Positions 21,911 to 30,433 of a stretch of DNA of 64,000 nt are shown piece after piece. The position numbers and the translations under genes were made by a program. The notes beneath the pieces are model-generated. The model did no database searches and was not told the DNA's origin. It was given only the letters and a program-made list of their open reading frames with translations. Numbering within the stretch: position 1 is the first letter of the stretch; each line of letters begins with the position of its first letter. Source of the stretch: Chrysophaeum taylorii (lineage: Eukaryota; Sar; Pelagophyceae; Pelagomonadales; Pelagomonadaceae); NCBI GenBank assembly GCA_029834535.1, contig JAQMWT010000406.1, forward strand, positions 62,001 to 126,000, written 5' to 3'.

Positions 21911-22333
21911 ATGAGCTCGTCGGATGCGCTGCGGCGCATCCCCAACGGCTACGGCGTGAGGACGAGCCTCTACTCGGTGTCGAACATCGGGATATCGCGG
22001 GGCGACGAGATCGCGAGGGCCAAGGCGAGGGCCAAGCAGCTCGAGCCGCCAGGCACTATCTCCACCGAAACGCAGCTCGAGCTCGCCAAGCTCTTCCACA
22101 ACCCCAGCAGAAAGGGCTTCATGCAGTCCTCCTACCCCGAGACGATCAAGCGGCTCCAGCCCGTTTCTATTGCTCCAAGGTCCGAGGTGGAGAGGAAGAA
22201 GAGTGCGCGCGGCTTTTTGGCGGAAGAGTACACGGCCGAGCGTCGACGGAGGCTCGTCGCCGAGTGCCAAGAAGCCGAGCGGCGGTTCAACGCCAACAAA
22301 CTCAAGTCGACCCAGTGCCAAATTTCTTTTTAG
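21911..22333 (+). CDS. Small basic protein, unknown family
   Basis: 140 aa, intronless, starting at the ATG at 21911. No signal peptide or membrane segment. Rich in Arg, Lys and Glu with a helical C terminus (AEEYTAERRRRLVAECQEAERR). Short motifs such as IPNGYGVRTSLYS and LFHNPSRKGF look conserved in style but I cannot name a family. A (AATA)n run with AATAAA-like signals follows the stop. It converges with the SET gene, 57 bp between the two stops. The short promoter region shared with the plastid-type gene upstream supports a real gene. Confidence 0.65.
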   Translation: MSSSDALRRIPNGYGVRTSLYSVSNIGISRGDEIARAKARAKQLEPPGTISTETQLELAKLFHNPSRKGFMQSSYPETIKRLQPVSIAPRSEVERKKSARGFLAEEYTAERRRRLVAECQEAERRFNANKLKSTQCQISF

Positions 22334-22334
22334 A

Positions 22335-22362
22335 ACAAATAAACAAATAAATAAATAAATAG
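22335..22362. repeat. (AATA)n run and candidate polyadenylation region
   Basis: A run of AAATA/AATAAATA units between two convergent stop codons (22333 and 22391). It contains AATAAA-type hexamers and could serve as the shared 3' end region of both genes. Confidence 0.5.
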
Positions 22363-22390
22363 ATAGAACACACACACAGAAGAAAGAAGG

Positions 22391-23734
22391 CTACCAGGGA
22401 AATTCGGGGTCTTGGCCAAAGGAGAATTTGGTGCCGTCGCGCGCGGCGATGCCATCCTTGCAAAACTGATAGTGGAGAGCATTGAAGGGCGGGTCGAGGT
22501 ACTGGACGACCATGTTGATAAAGCCCGCCGTGTCGATGTGGTGAAAAGCTTGGAGATTTTTTTGGAGACCGGAAACGATGCCCGTTTCTAGTTTCGACGC
22601 GGGGAAGAAGGGGGCCTCGTAGACCTGGAGTGTTTTTGCGTAGGAAAGGCGGGTCTCGGGGGGCATCTGGAGCCAGAGCCAAGCCCCATAGCCGTCGTAG
22701 TGTTTGTGGTGGTACTCCTGGTGCCACGGGGCGAGTTCGGACTCGTCGAATTCGCCGATTTCGCGAAGTTCGTCGTATTCGGCTTCCATCGTATCGACGC
22801 GACGCGCGCAGCTGTCGAAGAGGTTGCGGGAGTGGTTCCGGAGCGCGAGCGCAATCTGCTCGACGAGACCCTTGGCGGTCAAGTTCCGCACGGCCGCCCA
22901 CTTGTTGTCCATCGACCAGTCGTCCTTGCCGTCAAAGTCCGGCAACTCCCGCCAGACCTGTTCGATGATGTGGTCCTCGGGCCTTGCGAGCGCGTGCGCA
23001 AACCCAGCCACCTGGCTCTCCACAAAGGCCGCGAGCAGCCTCAACTCGATCCTCGCGAAGTTCATCATGAACTGCATCGTGTATTCGAGCGGCCGCAGCC
23101 AGTAGCTCGCGCCGTAAAATCGAAAGAGCTCGTCCCCCTCTTCGATGTCGTGCAGCGCGACGATCCTCTGGGGCCCATAGGAGCTCTCCCCGGGCACCAT
23201 TGCGACGTTGGCGCGGTGAAGCGAGTCGCCGACGTACCTCACGACGGCCCCCGCGCCGTCCGCCATCAACCCGATCCCCGTCCATTCCACCGCATCGATC
23301 TTCGCGCCGTCGTTGATCAGATGACCAACCCCATGTTCGAGCGGACTCCGCCGCGATCGATCCGCGTCGTTGTACGCGCCGCGCTCGTCGTACCACTCGT
23401 AGTAATCTCTCTCGTACGGCTCGATCCCGACACTCTCCAAATCCGCCGACACCCACGTTACCGTTTCCCCTTTGCCGATGTGCCTCGTCGCGAACACGCC
23501 ATCCCCCGCGCCCTGGATCGTCGACGCCCCCACCCGCACCTTGGGTGACTGCAGGAGCTCACCCTGCCATTCGTACAGCTCCTCGGCCCCCGCTCGCGTC
23601 AGCCGCATCACCTTGTGCGAGAACAGCACGCTCTCATCCTGAACCAACCGCGGCCGCAAAGCGAACCGCCGCGTCGACGCCCCGGCTTCCCACAACAGCA
23701 CCACCCACCATCCTTCGAAGATCACGCCGAACAT
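22391..23734 (-). CDS. SET-domain protein
   Basis: 447 aa from the ATG at 23734. Residues ~65-215 carry a SET fold: VRVGASTIQGAGDGVFATRHIGKGE at the start, a central HLINDGAKID where histone SET enzymes have the RxxNHSC core, then ANVAM and RIVALHDIEEGDELFRFYG at the end (compare E-L-x-x-x-Y-G). There are no pre/post-SET Cys clusters. The C-terminal ~230 residues are a helical unknown region. Such stand-alone SET proteins methylate either histones or non-histone substrates, and the core has diverged from the NHS consensus, so activity is uncertain. The N-terminal hydrophobic stretch (FGVIFEGWWVVLLWEAGA) could be a signal or anchor. Confidence 0.78.
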   Translation of the reverse strand: MFGVIFEGWWVVLLWEAGASTRRFALRPRLVQDESVLFSHKVMRLTRAGAEELYEWQGELLQSPKVRVGASTIQGAGDGVFATRHIGKGETVTWVSADLESVGIEPYERDYYEWYDERGAYNDADRSRRSPLEHGVGHLINDGAKIDAVEWTGIGLMADGAGAVVRYVGDSLHRANVAMVPGESSYGPQRIVALHDIEEGDELFRFYGASYWLRPLEYTMQFMMNFARIELRLLAAFVESQVAGFAHALARPEDHIIEQVWRELPDFDGKDDWSMDNKWAAVRNLTAKGLVEQIALALRNHSRNLFDSCARRVDTMEAEYDELREIGEFDESELAPWHQEYHHKHYDGYGAWLWLQMPPETRLSYAKTLQVYEAPFFPASKLETGIVSGLQKNLQAFHHIDTAGFINMVVQYLDPPFNALHYQFCKDGIAARDGTKFSFGQDPEFPW

Positions 23735-23840
23735 ACGCCTAAACTCAACACTTCAAACTAGGGACACTCACGTCACTCGGCAACCCTGACGAGACTGACG
23801 CGACCACCTCACCACCCAGAACTCTCAACTTAATTAAGGG

Positions 23841-23877
23841 TTTTGTTTTGTTTTGTTTTGTTTTGTTTCGTTTCGTT
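23841..23877. repeat. (GTTTT)n microsatellite
   Basis: Tandem pentanucleotide upstream of the SET gene, degrading to GTTTC units at its right end. Confidence 0.9.
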
Positions 23878-24700
23878 TCCAGAGAGCCGTTTGCGAGCTC
23901 GCAGTGATCTGTGAAGCGTACGCCTTCTCGGGTACGCACGAGCCGACACCGACTCCCTCACCACGACGACGACGTGGCATTCGGGGTGGGAGTTCCAAGC
24001 ACGGAGCGCGCCAGCGAACGGGGTCTGTGGAGGCGAATGCCCTCTCGACAGATGCTATGATGGTTTTCGGTGACTAGTGGGGAGTTGTTGATACAAGAAG
24101 CTTCCGCTGGCACTTCAAGCGTGTCCGGGAGACGAGGAGCCAATCCCAGCAATTGGGGCCTCTTCCTTCCTTCCTTCAAAGGGGAAATGGGCATTGGACA
24201 AGGCGGAATACGACGAACCAGGTCCCCTGTCAAATCTTGATTCCGCCAGTGTATAATGGACGGACCGATAATGTGCCATTCCCTCTCGATTACAACGGGT
24301 TTTGACTGACCACCGGCCTTCACACGCTGCTTCTCTGCACGCCGACGACGCAACGAACTGGAGGATGTGCCGCCACGTCGACCGCCACGGCCCACTGCCC
24401 ATACGGCGAGGTAATCGGCCCGATCCCGAAATGCTCGGCGAACGGCGGGGCCTCGGGCCGTGCGGTCTCATCGGCACATTGCGCACGGAAAAAAAAAACA
24501 AAAAAATCGGGGATAGCGTGCAAAAAAAAAAAGTCGAGGCCTGTGGAATAGAGGCGAACTGTCATGGTGGAATCCCAGCATGGAAGCGGCGGAATGTTTC
24601 GTACTGAATATCCGCCGATTCTTGCGCTTAAAAATAACACACACAGGGGAATGCGGATGATTCTAAATTCCAAATAATGGGACCTCCTCTATCAAGTTGG

Positions 24701-24760
24701 GGCGCGCGCTGATAAAAGCAGCTTAGATTGGCGGGGGTCCGAGCGTCGAGCGGAAAGGAG
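24701..24760. repeat. Dispersed repeat, copy 1
   Basis: Shares an interrupted ~60-bp block with 56727-56786. The longest identical pieces are aaagcagctt and gattggcgggggt, with gagcg, cgagc and aaaggag in the same order and spacing. As the second copy lies in a Helitron fragment inside a retrotransposon, this copy may be the 3' end of another Helitron. Confidence 0.6.
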
Positions 24761-25643
24761 AAGAGGGGTGAGTGGAAGGGAGAACGTTGACGCAAGCCGA
24801 TTGTAGGGGAAGAAGTTGGGGCAGCGAGCCTAATGACTCTAGCCGATACGCAGCTTGGCGTTAAAATCTACCCAAGCTCATCGGCGCAAAGTTAGTAGCC
24901 GTGCGGTCGCCGCTCGGGAGCCGGTCGTGCAAAGTTAGAGCACATATGTCGCCGTTAGTGTGGTGGTGGCAAGTAGAGAAGACCTCGTATACGATTTTTA
25001 AATGGGAAGTTGTTGTCGCCACCGACAGCACACTCGGCCACTTCGCCGAGAGACACGGGAGTGTGGTTCGGCCGGAGCCTCCAGTGGTAGGTGTTCGATG
25101 ATCGCGTGGCGGCAGAACTAATTCGCCGTTCCGTGGTGACCGAACTCTGTTTCCGAGGGTTGGGATCGGCGATCGTCGCCTTGTGTCGGGGGGCTTATTT
25201 TGCGCAGCCCCGAAAGCTCGTTGCGTGTGCTGGTTGAAGCAGAAAGAACTCTCATGTTGTTGTTTCATTGTTTTCTTTCTCTCTCAGAAAGGAAGTATCA
25301 CGGCGATCGCAACTTTTTTTTCCAGAAAAAAATAGGATACTTTCTGGATGCTTTATGTTAACGGATCTCATTTCTATGCGGAACAACAACGATCGGCTCT
25401 CTGGTATCTCACCGACAAAAGAAATGAATGGAAAGATTAGTGACATGAATTTTTTTCTTCCTGGCGACGACCGACGGATTCGGATTCGGATTTGGAATCT
25501 TCGGATTTGAACTCGGATTCATATATTCGGGGACGGACGGGGGCAATGTGAGTCTTTGTGGTGTGGTGTGGGGTAGGAAATATTGGGGGTCTCGTCTCGT
25601 CTCGTCTCGTCGTCGTCGGAAGAGATGAGCACGATAGTCATCA

Positions 25644-26867
25644 TCATCTGGGCGCGGGGTGGTGGCGGTCGTCGTCGTCGGGGGGGAGTTTGAATTGTCT
25701 CTCGAGCTTGTCGATAGTGTGTGTTTTGATGTTGAGTTTCGAAGCGAGGGAGAAGACCCTGTCGACGTCGACGCGGTCAGGGAGGTCGCGGAGGAAGGTC
25801 ATGAGGCTCTCGAAGTCCTTGGCTCTTAGGTCTTTTTCGTATGCGGCGAGGATAGCGACGGCGACGCGATAAACGGGTTTCCAGCCTTCCAAAAAGAACT
25901 GATCCCAGACTCGGGCGACGAGGGCGAAGGGGAACTGTGCCGAGAAGACGGTAACGATCCAGTGGGTCGCGAACATGTCCGGAAAGCAGTTTTCGCGGCG
26001 CATGTGGGCGTGGAGCGCGGGATGGGAATCGGCGAGGAGCGCGTCGAAGACGGAGAGTGCTTCGCGCGAGCCGGGCATTCCCGGGCCGTAGAGGTCGCGG
26101 AGGCGGGTGCGGGGAGCCTTGAGGGCGGCGACGAAGAGCCAAAAGGCGTCCTCCTCGGCGGAGCCGTCGAGGGTTAGGAGATGCTCCCTCGATCGCATCC
26201 TGGTTATGGACCTGGTGGGGTCGTTGACGCTGCGTCGGGCCGCGTCGATCGAGTCCTCCCCGCAGACGTGGATGATCAGGAGGGCGGCGACGTAGTTCAT
26301 GCCCTGGCAGTACTCGGTCTGGGGGTCGAACTCGGCGTAGGCCCTCAAGACTCGACGGAGGCTAGCGACGCCCGTAGACTCGGTTTTTGTTTCGAAGAGA
26401 CGATGCTTGGGGTAGGTGCGGCAGAGGTCGCGCTCGATGACGTCTCTGACCGAATCCCGAGGGGGGTCCCCGGCGGTCTTTTTGCAGAGTGCGGCGTAGG
26501 TAATGCCCTCGCGCGCAGCTTCTGCCCGGTAGCTCGCCGCGCCCCTCGCTTGGCTTCTCTCGGGCTTCACTGACACCTCCAGAAGAGCAGGCCAGATCGC
26601 CCTCCGCCAGGCCCTCGGGACGCCCTTCCGCACGCGCTCCTTGAGCTTCTTTTTTCGCGACGCCTTGGCGCAGAACACCTCTAACCCCCCCGCGTGGTGC
26701 GTCATCGCCGCCCACTTCCGATCGCGCTTCCGATCAAGGGCTTCCTGCCGCTCGAGGGTTTTCTCGGATGTCGGGATCTCGTACCAGGCCATCTCCAGCC
26801 GGAAGAACCCCCACGGATCGAAGACCTTGTTGTTGTCGTTGTTCTTGTTGTTGTTGTCCACCATCAT
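25644..26867 (-). CDS. TBC-domain Rab GTPase-activating protein
   Basis: 407 aa from the ATG at 26867. The TBC domain runs about residues 80-340: GVPRAWRRAIW (82-92) matches GVPxxxRxxxW; VIERDLCRTYP carries the catalytic Arg (R150) of IxxDxxRT; EYCQGMNY carries the catalytic Gln finger (Q188) of YxQGMN; and FALVARVWDQFFLEGW is the C-terminal signature. Both catalytic fingers are present, so it should stimulate GTP hydrolysis by a Rab and so control membrane traffic. The N terminus is Asn-rich and the C terminus acidic; neither contains another domain. Confidence 0.92.
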   Translation of the reverse strand: MMVDNNNKNNDNNKVFDPWGFFRLEMAWYEIPTSEKTLERQEALDRKRDRKWAAMTHHAGGLEVFCAKASRKKKLKERVRKGVPRAWRRAIWPALLEVSVKPERSQARGAASYRAEAAREGITYAALCKKTAGDPPRDSVRDVIERDLCRTYPKHRLFETKTESTGVASLRRVLRAYAEFDPQTEYCQGMNYVAALLIIHVCGEDSIDAARRSVNDPTRSITRMRSREHLLTLDGSAEEDAFWLFVAALKAPRTRLRDLYGPGMPGSREALSVFDALLADSHPALHAHMRRENCFPDMFATHWIVTVFSAQFPFALVARVWDQFFLEGWKPVYRVAVAILAAYEKDLRAKDFESLMTFLRDLPDRVDVDRVFSLASKLNIKTHTIDKLERQFKLPPDDDDRHHPAPR

Positions 26868-27028
26868 CGCGCGGGAGGGGGGTTAGGGAGGAAACTCAAA
26901 GAAGCTGAAGTAGGGTTCTTCGTCGTCATCCCTGGTGGTAAGGTACGTCTTGTAAAGTCTATCTAGCAGCAGCAGCAGGCTGGCTGGCTGCAACCCCGCT
27001 TGAGAACCAAGGGTAAGAAGAAGGGTTA

Positions 27029-28348
27029 ATGATATTGTTCGTCGGGTGGGTTGTCGTAGTTGATGCGCTCCTGGTGCCGCGGCAGGCGGTCCACCAGCCC
27101 CCAAAGGCCGTCAAGGAGGGGTTCGAGGAGCTCCAGCTGTTCACTTTCCCGACGAGCCCGGAGGAGGTGGAAATTCTCGAGTCGACCGAGGAGGCGTTGC
27201 GCGCGGTATCTTCGGCGACGCAATCCGAGGCGAAGAACTACGACGCCCTGTGGGACGCCATGTTCTGGAGCGAGTTCGGGGACGAATCCCAGCTGCCACC
27301 ACGCGTCCAGCACTTCTTGCGGGCGCACCGGATCGTTTCGCTTGCGCTGAGCGGCCGGAACCGGAGCGAACTCGCGTGCCGGCCGTCGCGGAACGCGCCC
27401 CTCGTCGAGACCGACATCCGTCGGGCCTCGGCCCTCGTGTTTTACGCGGGCCTCGGGTCGACACCACTCTGGGACCTCGAGCCTCCGGCCTGGGTGATGG
27501 CGGTAGCGGCGGCGATCAGACCGAGCGAACTTCCGTCGGAAGCGTTCGACCGCGACGCCCGCTCGGTCGTACCCGGCTACGAGTCCGACGAACGCCTCGA
27601 TGAATACCTCGCCGAGGACATGGCCCTCGATCAGGACCTCATGACCACGGCCTCGGGGCAGTACGGAGAACTGATCGAAGAACCCCCCGACGAAACCGCG
27701 GAGGACGACGACGACGCGATCGCGACGTCGTTTCGAGAGCTCGAGGAGCTGGACAGCGCTTTTTTCGGCGACCCCGTGGAGGAGGAGGTGGTTGTGGAGA
27801 TGCGGGGGGAAGAGCCGCCGGAAAAGGAGGCCCAGCCTGATCGCCACGGTCAGCAGCGCTTCGACCTCGCCGCCTATTTCAGGAAAGACCCGCACGCGCT
27901 CCGATTGGTGCCGGAAATCGTCGCCAAGATCCGCGAATCCCCGCGCCGCGTCAGCGTCGTCAAGCAGGCCCCCCACACCAGGACCCCCCTCTATTCGGAC
28001 CTCGACTCCCACGTCCTTACCTGCTACGTCAAGCTCGAGGGCACGCCCGACGCGGGCTTGGCGCTGTGCTGCGCGCGCGGCGAACCCGCGCGCGAGCTCG
28101 GAGACCAGACCGCCCTCGTGGTCGATACGACCTACCTCCACGCCCTCTACAACGACGCCGACACCGACGCCTTCTGGCTCGTGGTCGACCTCTGGCACCC
28201 CGATCTCACCCCCGCCGAAACCCAGGCCCTCGCCAGATTCTTCAAGCTCGACGAGCAGTTCGCGCTCCGCCGCCGCCTCTGCCCCGAGCTCGTCGACCAT
28301 CTCCTCGCCACCGAAACCCCCCTCGACTTTGTCGCGTCTGATATTTAA
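27029..28348 (+). CDS. Aspartyl/asparaginyl beta-hydroxylase-like protein
   Basis: 439 aa with an N-terminal hydrophobic signal (ILFVGWVVVVDALL). Residues ~314-400 resemble the 2-oxoglutarate/Fe(II) Asp/Asn beta-hydroxylase domain: PHTRTP (compare PHTGPT), a metal-ligand His in SHVLTCYVKL, the second metal His in VDTTYLHAL (compare FDDSFEHEV), and DLWHPDLTPAE (compare DVWHPELTP). The Arg that normally binds 2-oxoglutarate just before the WHP motif is not visible at the expected place, so catalysis is uncertain. The N-terminal ~250 residues are acidic and unrecognised. The stop is 20 bp from the convergent SWEET gene. Confidence 0.75.
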   Translation: MILFVGWVVVVDALLVPRQAVHQPPKAVKEGFEELQLFTFPTSPEEVEILESTEEALRAVSSATQSEAKNYDALWDAMFWSEFGDESQLPPRVQHFLRAHRIVSLALSGRNRSELACRPSRNAPLVETDIRRASALVFYAGLGSTPLWDLEPPAWVMAVAAAIRPSELPSEAFDRDARSVVPGYESDERLDEYLAEDMALDQDLMTTASGQYGELIEEPPDETAEDDDDAIATSFRELEELDSAFFGDPVEEEVVVEMRGEEPPEKEAQPDRHGQQRFDLAAYFRKDPHALRLVPEIVAKIRESPRRVSVVKQAPHTRTPLYSDLDSHVLTCYVKLEGTPDAGLALCCARGEPARELGDQTALVVDTTYLHALYNDADTDAFWLVVDLWHPDLTPAETQALARFFKLDEQFALRRRLCPELVDHLLATETPLDFVASDI

Positions 28349-28368
28349 AAAAAAAATATGTTTTATCT

Positions 28369-29061
28369 TCACACGGCCGGCGTCGGGGACTTGGAGTAGT
28401 GGTGGTGGTGATGGCCGTTCGTGTGGTGGTTCCGAAATCGGACGAAGAGGCCGACCTGGAAGAGGCTGAGGGCGATCCCGAGGACGTTCGGGAGCCAGAC
28501 GTAGAGGTCGTTGATGGCAGCACCGTAAATAAACCAGAGCGAGGACGATACCGTCGACGCGGCCGTGACGACCGGCGATATCGAGGCCGTCGATCGCGAG
28601 CGAAAGACCTCGCGCACGGTCACGAGGGGCGAGGCGAACATGCCGACCGAGACGCCGTCGCAGAACAACCCGAGGGCGTTCTGGGTGTTGGGGTAGGCGA
28701 CGGGCTCGAGAATCAACGACTGCGTCAAGCCTAAAGCCAAGAGCACGCCGACACAAAAAGCCGACAGCAGTCGCGCCGCGGCGGCCGCCGACTTAAGGTC
28801 GGCGTACACCCGGAACACCGCCAGCGCAAACAGCCCCGACACCACCCCGATCGAATTTGCCGCGACCACGGGAAACCAACTGCGAAGCACCACGCCGTAG
28901 ATCGACCACACGGCGCCGTTGAAGGCGACCATCGCGAAGGGAACGGGCGACCGCACGCCCACCGACCGCGACCGGTGCATCGCGAGCGACGCCTGGAACG
29001 GCGTCGCATTCAGGAGACCCCCCGCGGTCGTCGCCCCCAACTTGACGGCTTCGAGGAACAT
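28369..29061 (-). CDS. SWEET (MtN3) family sugar transporter
   Basis: 230 aa with seven predicted transmembrane segments in the two-MtN3-repeat layout of eukaryotic SWEETs. Repeat 1 includes SPVPFAMVAFNGAVWSIYG; repeat 2 includes GMFASPLVTVREVFRSRS, TASISP, SSLWFIYG and LPNVLGIALSLFQVGLF, all typical. SWEETs move mono- or disaccharides down their gradient across plasma or internal membranes. The C-terminal tail is His-rich. The convergent neighbour ends only 20 bp away, and the next gene upstream is on the same strand. Confidence 0.93.
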   Translation of the reverse strand: MFLEAVKLGATTAGGLLNATPFQASLAMHRSRSVGVRSPVPFAMVAFNGAVWSIYGVVLRSWFPVVAANSIGVVSGLFALAVFRVYADLKSAAAAARLLSAFCVGVLLALGLTQSLILEPVAYPNTQNALGLFCDGVSVGMFASPLVTVREVFRSRSTASISPVVTAASTVSSSLWFIYGAAINDLYVWLPNVLGIALSLFQVGLFVRFRNHHTNGHHHHHYSKSPTPAV

Positions 29062-29168
29062 AAAAACACGAACTTTCCTGACTCCTCGCTTTCTTCAACT
29101 TTTTTTGGATGGTACTATTACTATTCAACAACGGGATGGGCAGGGTAATCATTATTTCGTCGTCGTCG

Positions 29169-29738
29169 TCACTCTTCTACCACCCCAATCTCGTCGTAGA
29201 CACCCCCGGCCTCGCCATACCTCTGGCGCCCGGGCACAACGAGGGCCAGGAGGGTGCCGGCGTAGCTCGCGCACACGAGGTACATAAACACGGTGGCCCA
29301 GACGACCCGCGAGCAAAAGTAGCCACCCGCCATTGCGGTCCGCACCGAATGGCGGACGCGACACTGGGAACCGACCTTCTCGTCGAACGTGGTGTGGAGG
29401 TCGCTGCTCGTCGCCGACGCGGCGACAGCGGCGGTGTACGTCAACCACACCATCGCGCCGGACCCGTAGACTTCCAAGGCGCGTCTCGCCTCCTCAACCA
29501 CAAGGCTCATGTGCCGGGACAGCACGACGAACACCGAGTACACAAAGCCCGCGACACCCACGATCACGAATAAGGTCAGGCTCGCGTAGTAACTATAGTG
29601 GAACTCCGTGTGATGGGACGTCTCCGCAGACGCCATCACCGAGAAGGCCACCAGCGACAACACCACGTTCGACGCCTGGAGCACGACGATCGACTGCTCG
29701 CGGTCGAGCCGCGGGATCGACACCGACAACTCCTCCAT
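29169..29738 (-). CDS. Four-TM MARVEL/CASP-like membrane protein
   Basis: 189 aa with four hydrophobic helices (SNVVLSLVAFSVMASA, YASLTLFVIVGVAGFVYSVF, MVWLTYTAAVAASA, VVWATVFMYLVCASYAGTLLALV) and a loop with a single Cys between TM3 and TM4. Topology, size and the FAVMA-type end of TM1 fit the MARVEL/CASP-like superfamily, membrane scaffolds found across algae and plants. Sequence signals in this group are weak, so the family call is an inference from topology. It diverges from the DUF1499 gene with about 84 bp between starts. Confidence 0.65.
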   Translation of the reverse strand: MEELSVSIPRLDREQSIVVLQASNVVLSLVAFSVMASAETSHHTEFHYSYYASLTLFVIVGVAGFVYSVFVVLSRHMSLVVEEARRALEVYGSGAMVWLTYTAAVAASATSSDLHTTFDEKVGSQCRVRHSVRTAMAGGYFCSRVVWATVFMYLVCASYAGTLLALVVPGRQRYGEAGGVYDEIGVVEE

Positions 29739-29800
29739 CTTCGCTGCTGCTGCTCCTGCTGGTGTTATAGGGTAAGTGTTTTTTCTGTCTTTCTCAGGGT

Positions 29801-29822
29801 AATTAATTAATTAATTAATTAA
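29801..29822. repeat. (TTAA)n run in a divergent promoter
   Basis: Five tandem AATT/TTAA units immediately abutting the start codon at 29822, within the 84-bp divergent region between two genes. Confidence 0.8.
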
Positions 29823-30415
29823 TGGTGCTTGCACTCGGTCGACGTGCCTTGAGCCTCTGGCTGGCCGCCGGACCCTGCCGCACCGAGACCTCCGCGCTAT
29901 TCAAGACCCGGACCTGCGTGCGGACTGGGATTCAAGACGGTCGCCTCTTGAGCTGCACCCCCTCGGAGAACTGCGTCGCGACCTCGGCCGTCAAGAGTCC
30001 TTCGCAGTTCGGGCCCCCGTGGACCTACGGCCGCTCGAATGCTACAGAAGCGTTCCGCGACCTCGTGGGCGCCGTCGAAGACGAGGGTCTCACGATCGTC
30101 GAGGTCGACGAGGACAACTTTTATTTGCACGCGACGGCGCCGACCCAAGTGCGAGGCGGTCGAGCGCTCGACCTCGACGACGTCGAGTTCAAGCTCGCTC
30201 CCGCCGACGACCTCGTCTTCTATCGCTCTGCCTCTCGCGAGGCCATCTTCTTTTTCCCGGCCCAAAACATATACAGCGTCCCGCTCTCCGACGGCGGCTC
30301 CAACAGAGCGCGCCTCGAGGCTGTCCGGAAGAGGCTGGGCTGGGAGTCCCTCGGCGCCCTCTACGAAGAGGCCGACGACCCCAGCAAGTACCAGCCCCTC
30401 GATCTCCTCAGTTGA
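29822..30415 (+). CDS. DUF1499 protein
   Basis: 197 aa from the ATG at 29822. The DUF1499 pattern is clear: LLSCTPSENCVATSA (compare C-x-S-x-x-NCVSS), PPWTY, a central VEVDEDNFYLHAT strand pair, and DDVEFKLAPADDLVFYRSASREA (compare DDVEF...IRSASR). The DUF1499 Pfam domain occurs in bacteria, algae and plants, where some members are plastid proteins; biochemical role unknown. The short Arg-containing N terminus may be a targeting peptide. The stop is 18 bp from that of the giant helicase gene on the other strand. Confidence 0.85.
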   Translation: MVLALGRRALSLWLAAGPCRTETSALFKTRTCVRTGIQDGRLLSCTPSENCVATSAVKSPSQFGPPWTYGRSNATEAFRDLVGAVEDEGLTIVEVDEDNFYLHATAPTQVRGGRALDLDDVEFKLAPADDLVFYRSASREAIFFFPAQNIYSVPLSDGGSNRARLEAVRKRLGWESLGALYEEADDPSKYQPLDLLS

Positions 30416-30433
30416 CTTTGCATATTTCTACTA

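Larger units (their letters stand above)
23735..25643. other. 1.9-kb gap with repeats but no recognisable gene
   Basis: Contains a (GTTTT)n run at 23841-23877, an A-rich stretch at ~24488-24532, a CTCGT run at 25591-25616, and at 24701-24760 a segment that reappears inside the Helitron insertion at 56727-56786. No coding region could be supported on either strand. Confidence 0.5.

Noticed and set aside
25480-25520. B-box-like GTTCAAATCC on the minus strand as a tRNA gene
   Set aside because: It is part of a cggatt-rich simple repeat and no cloverleaf can be drawn.
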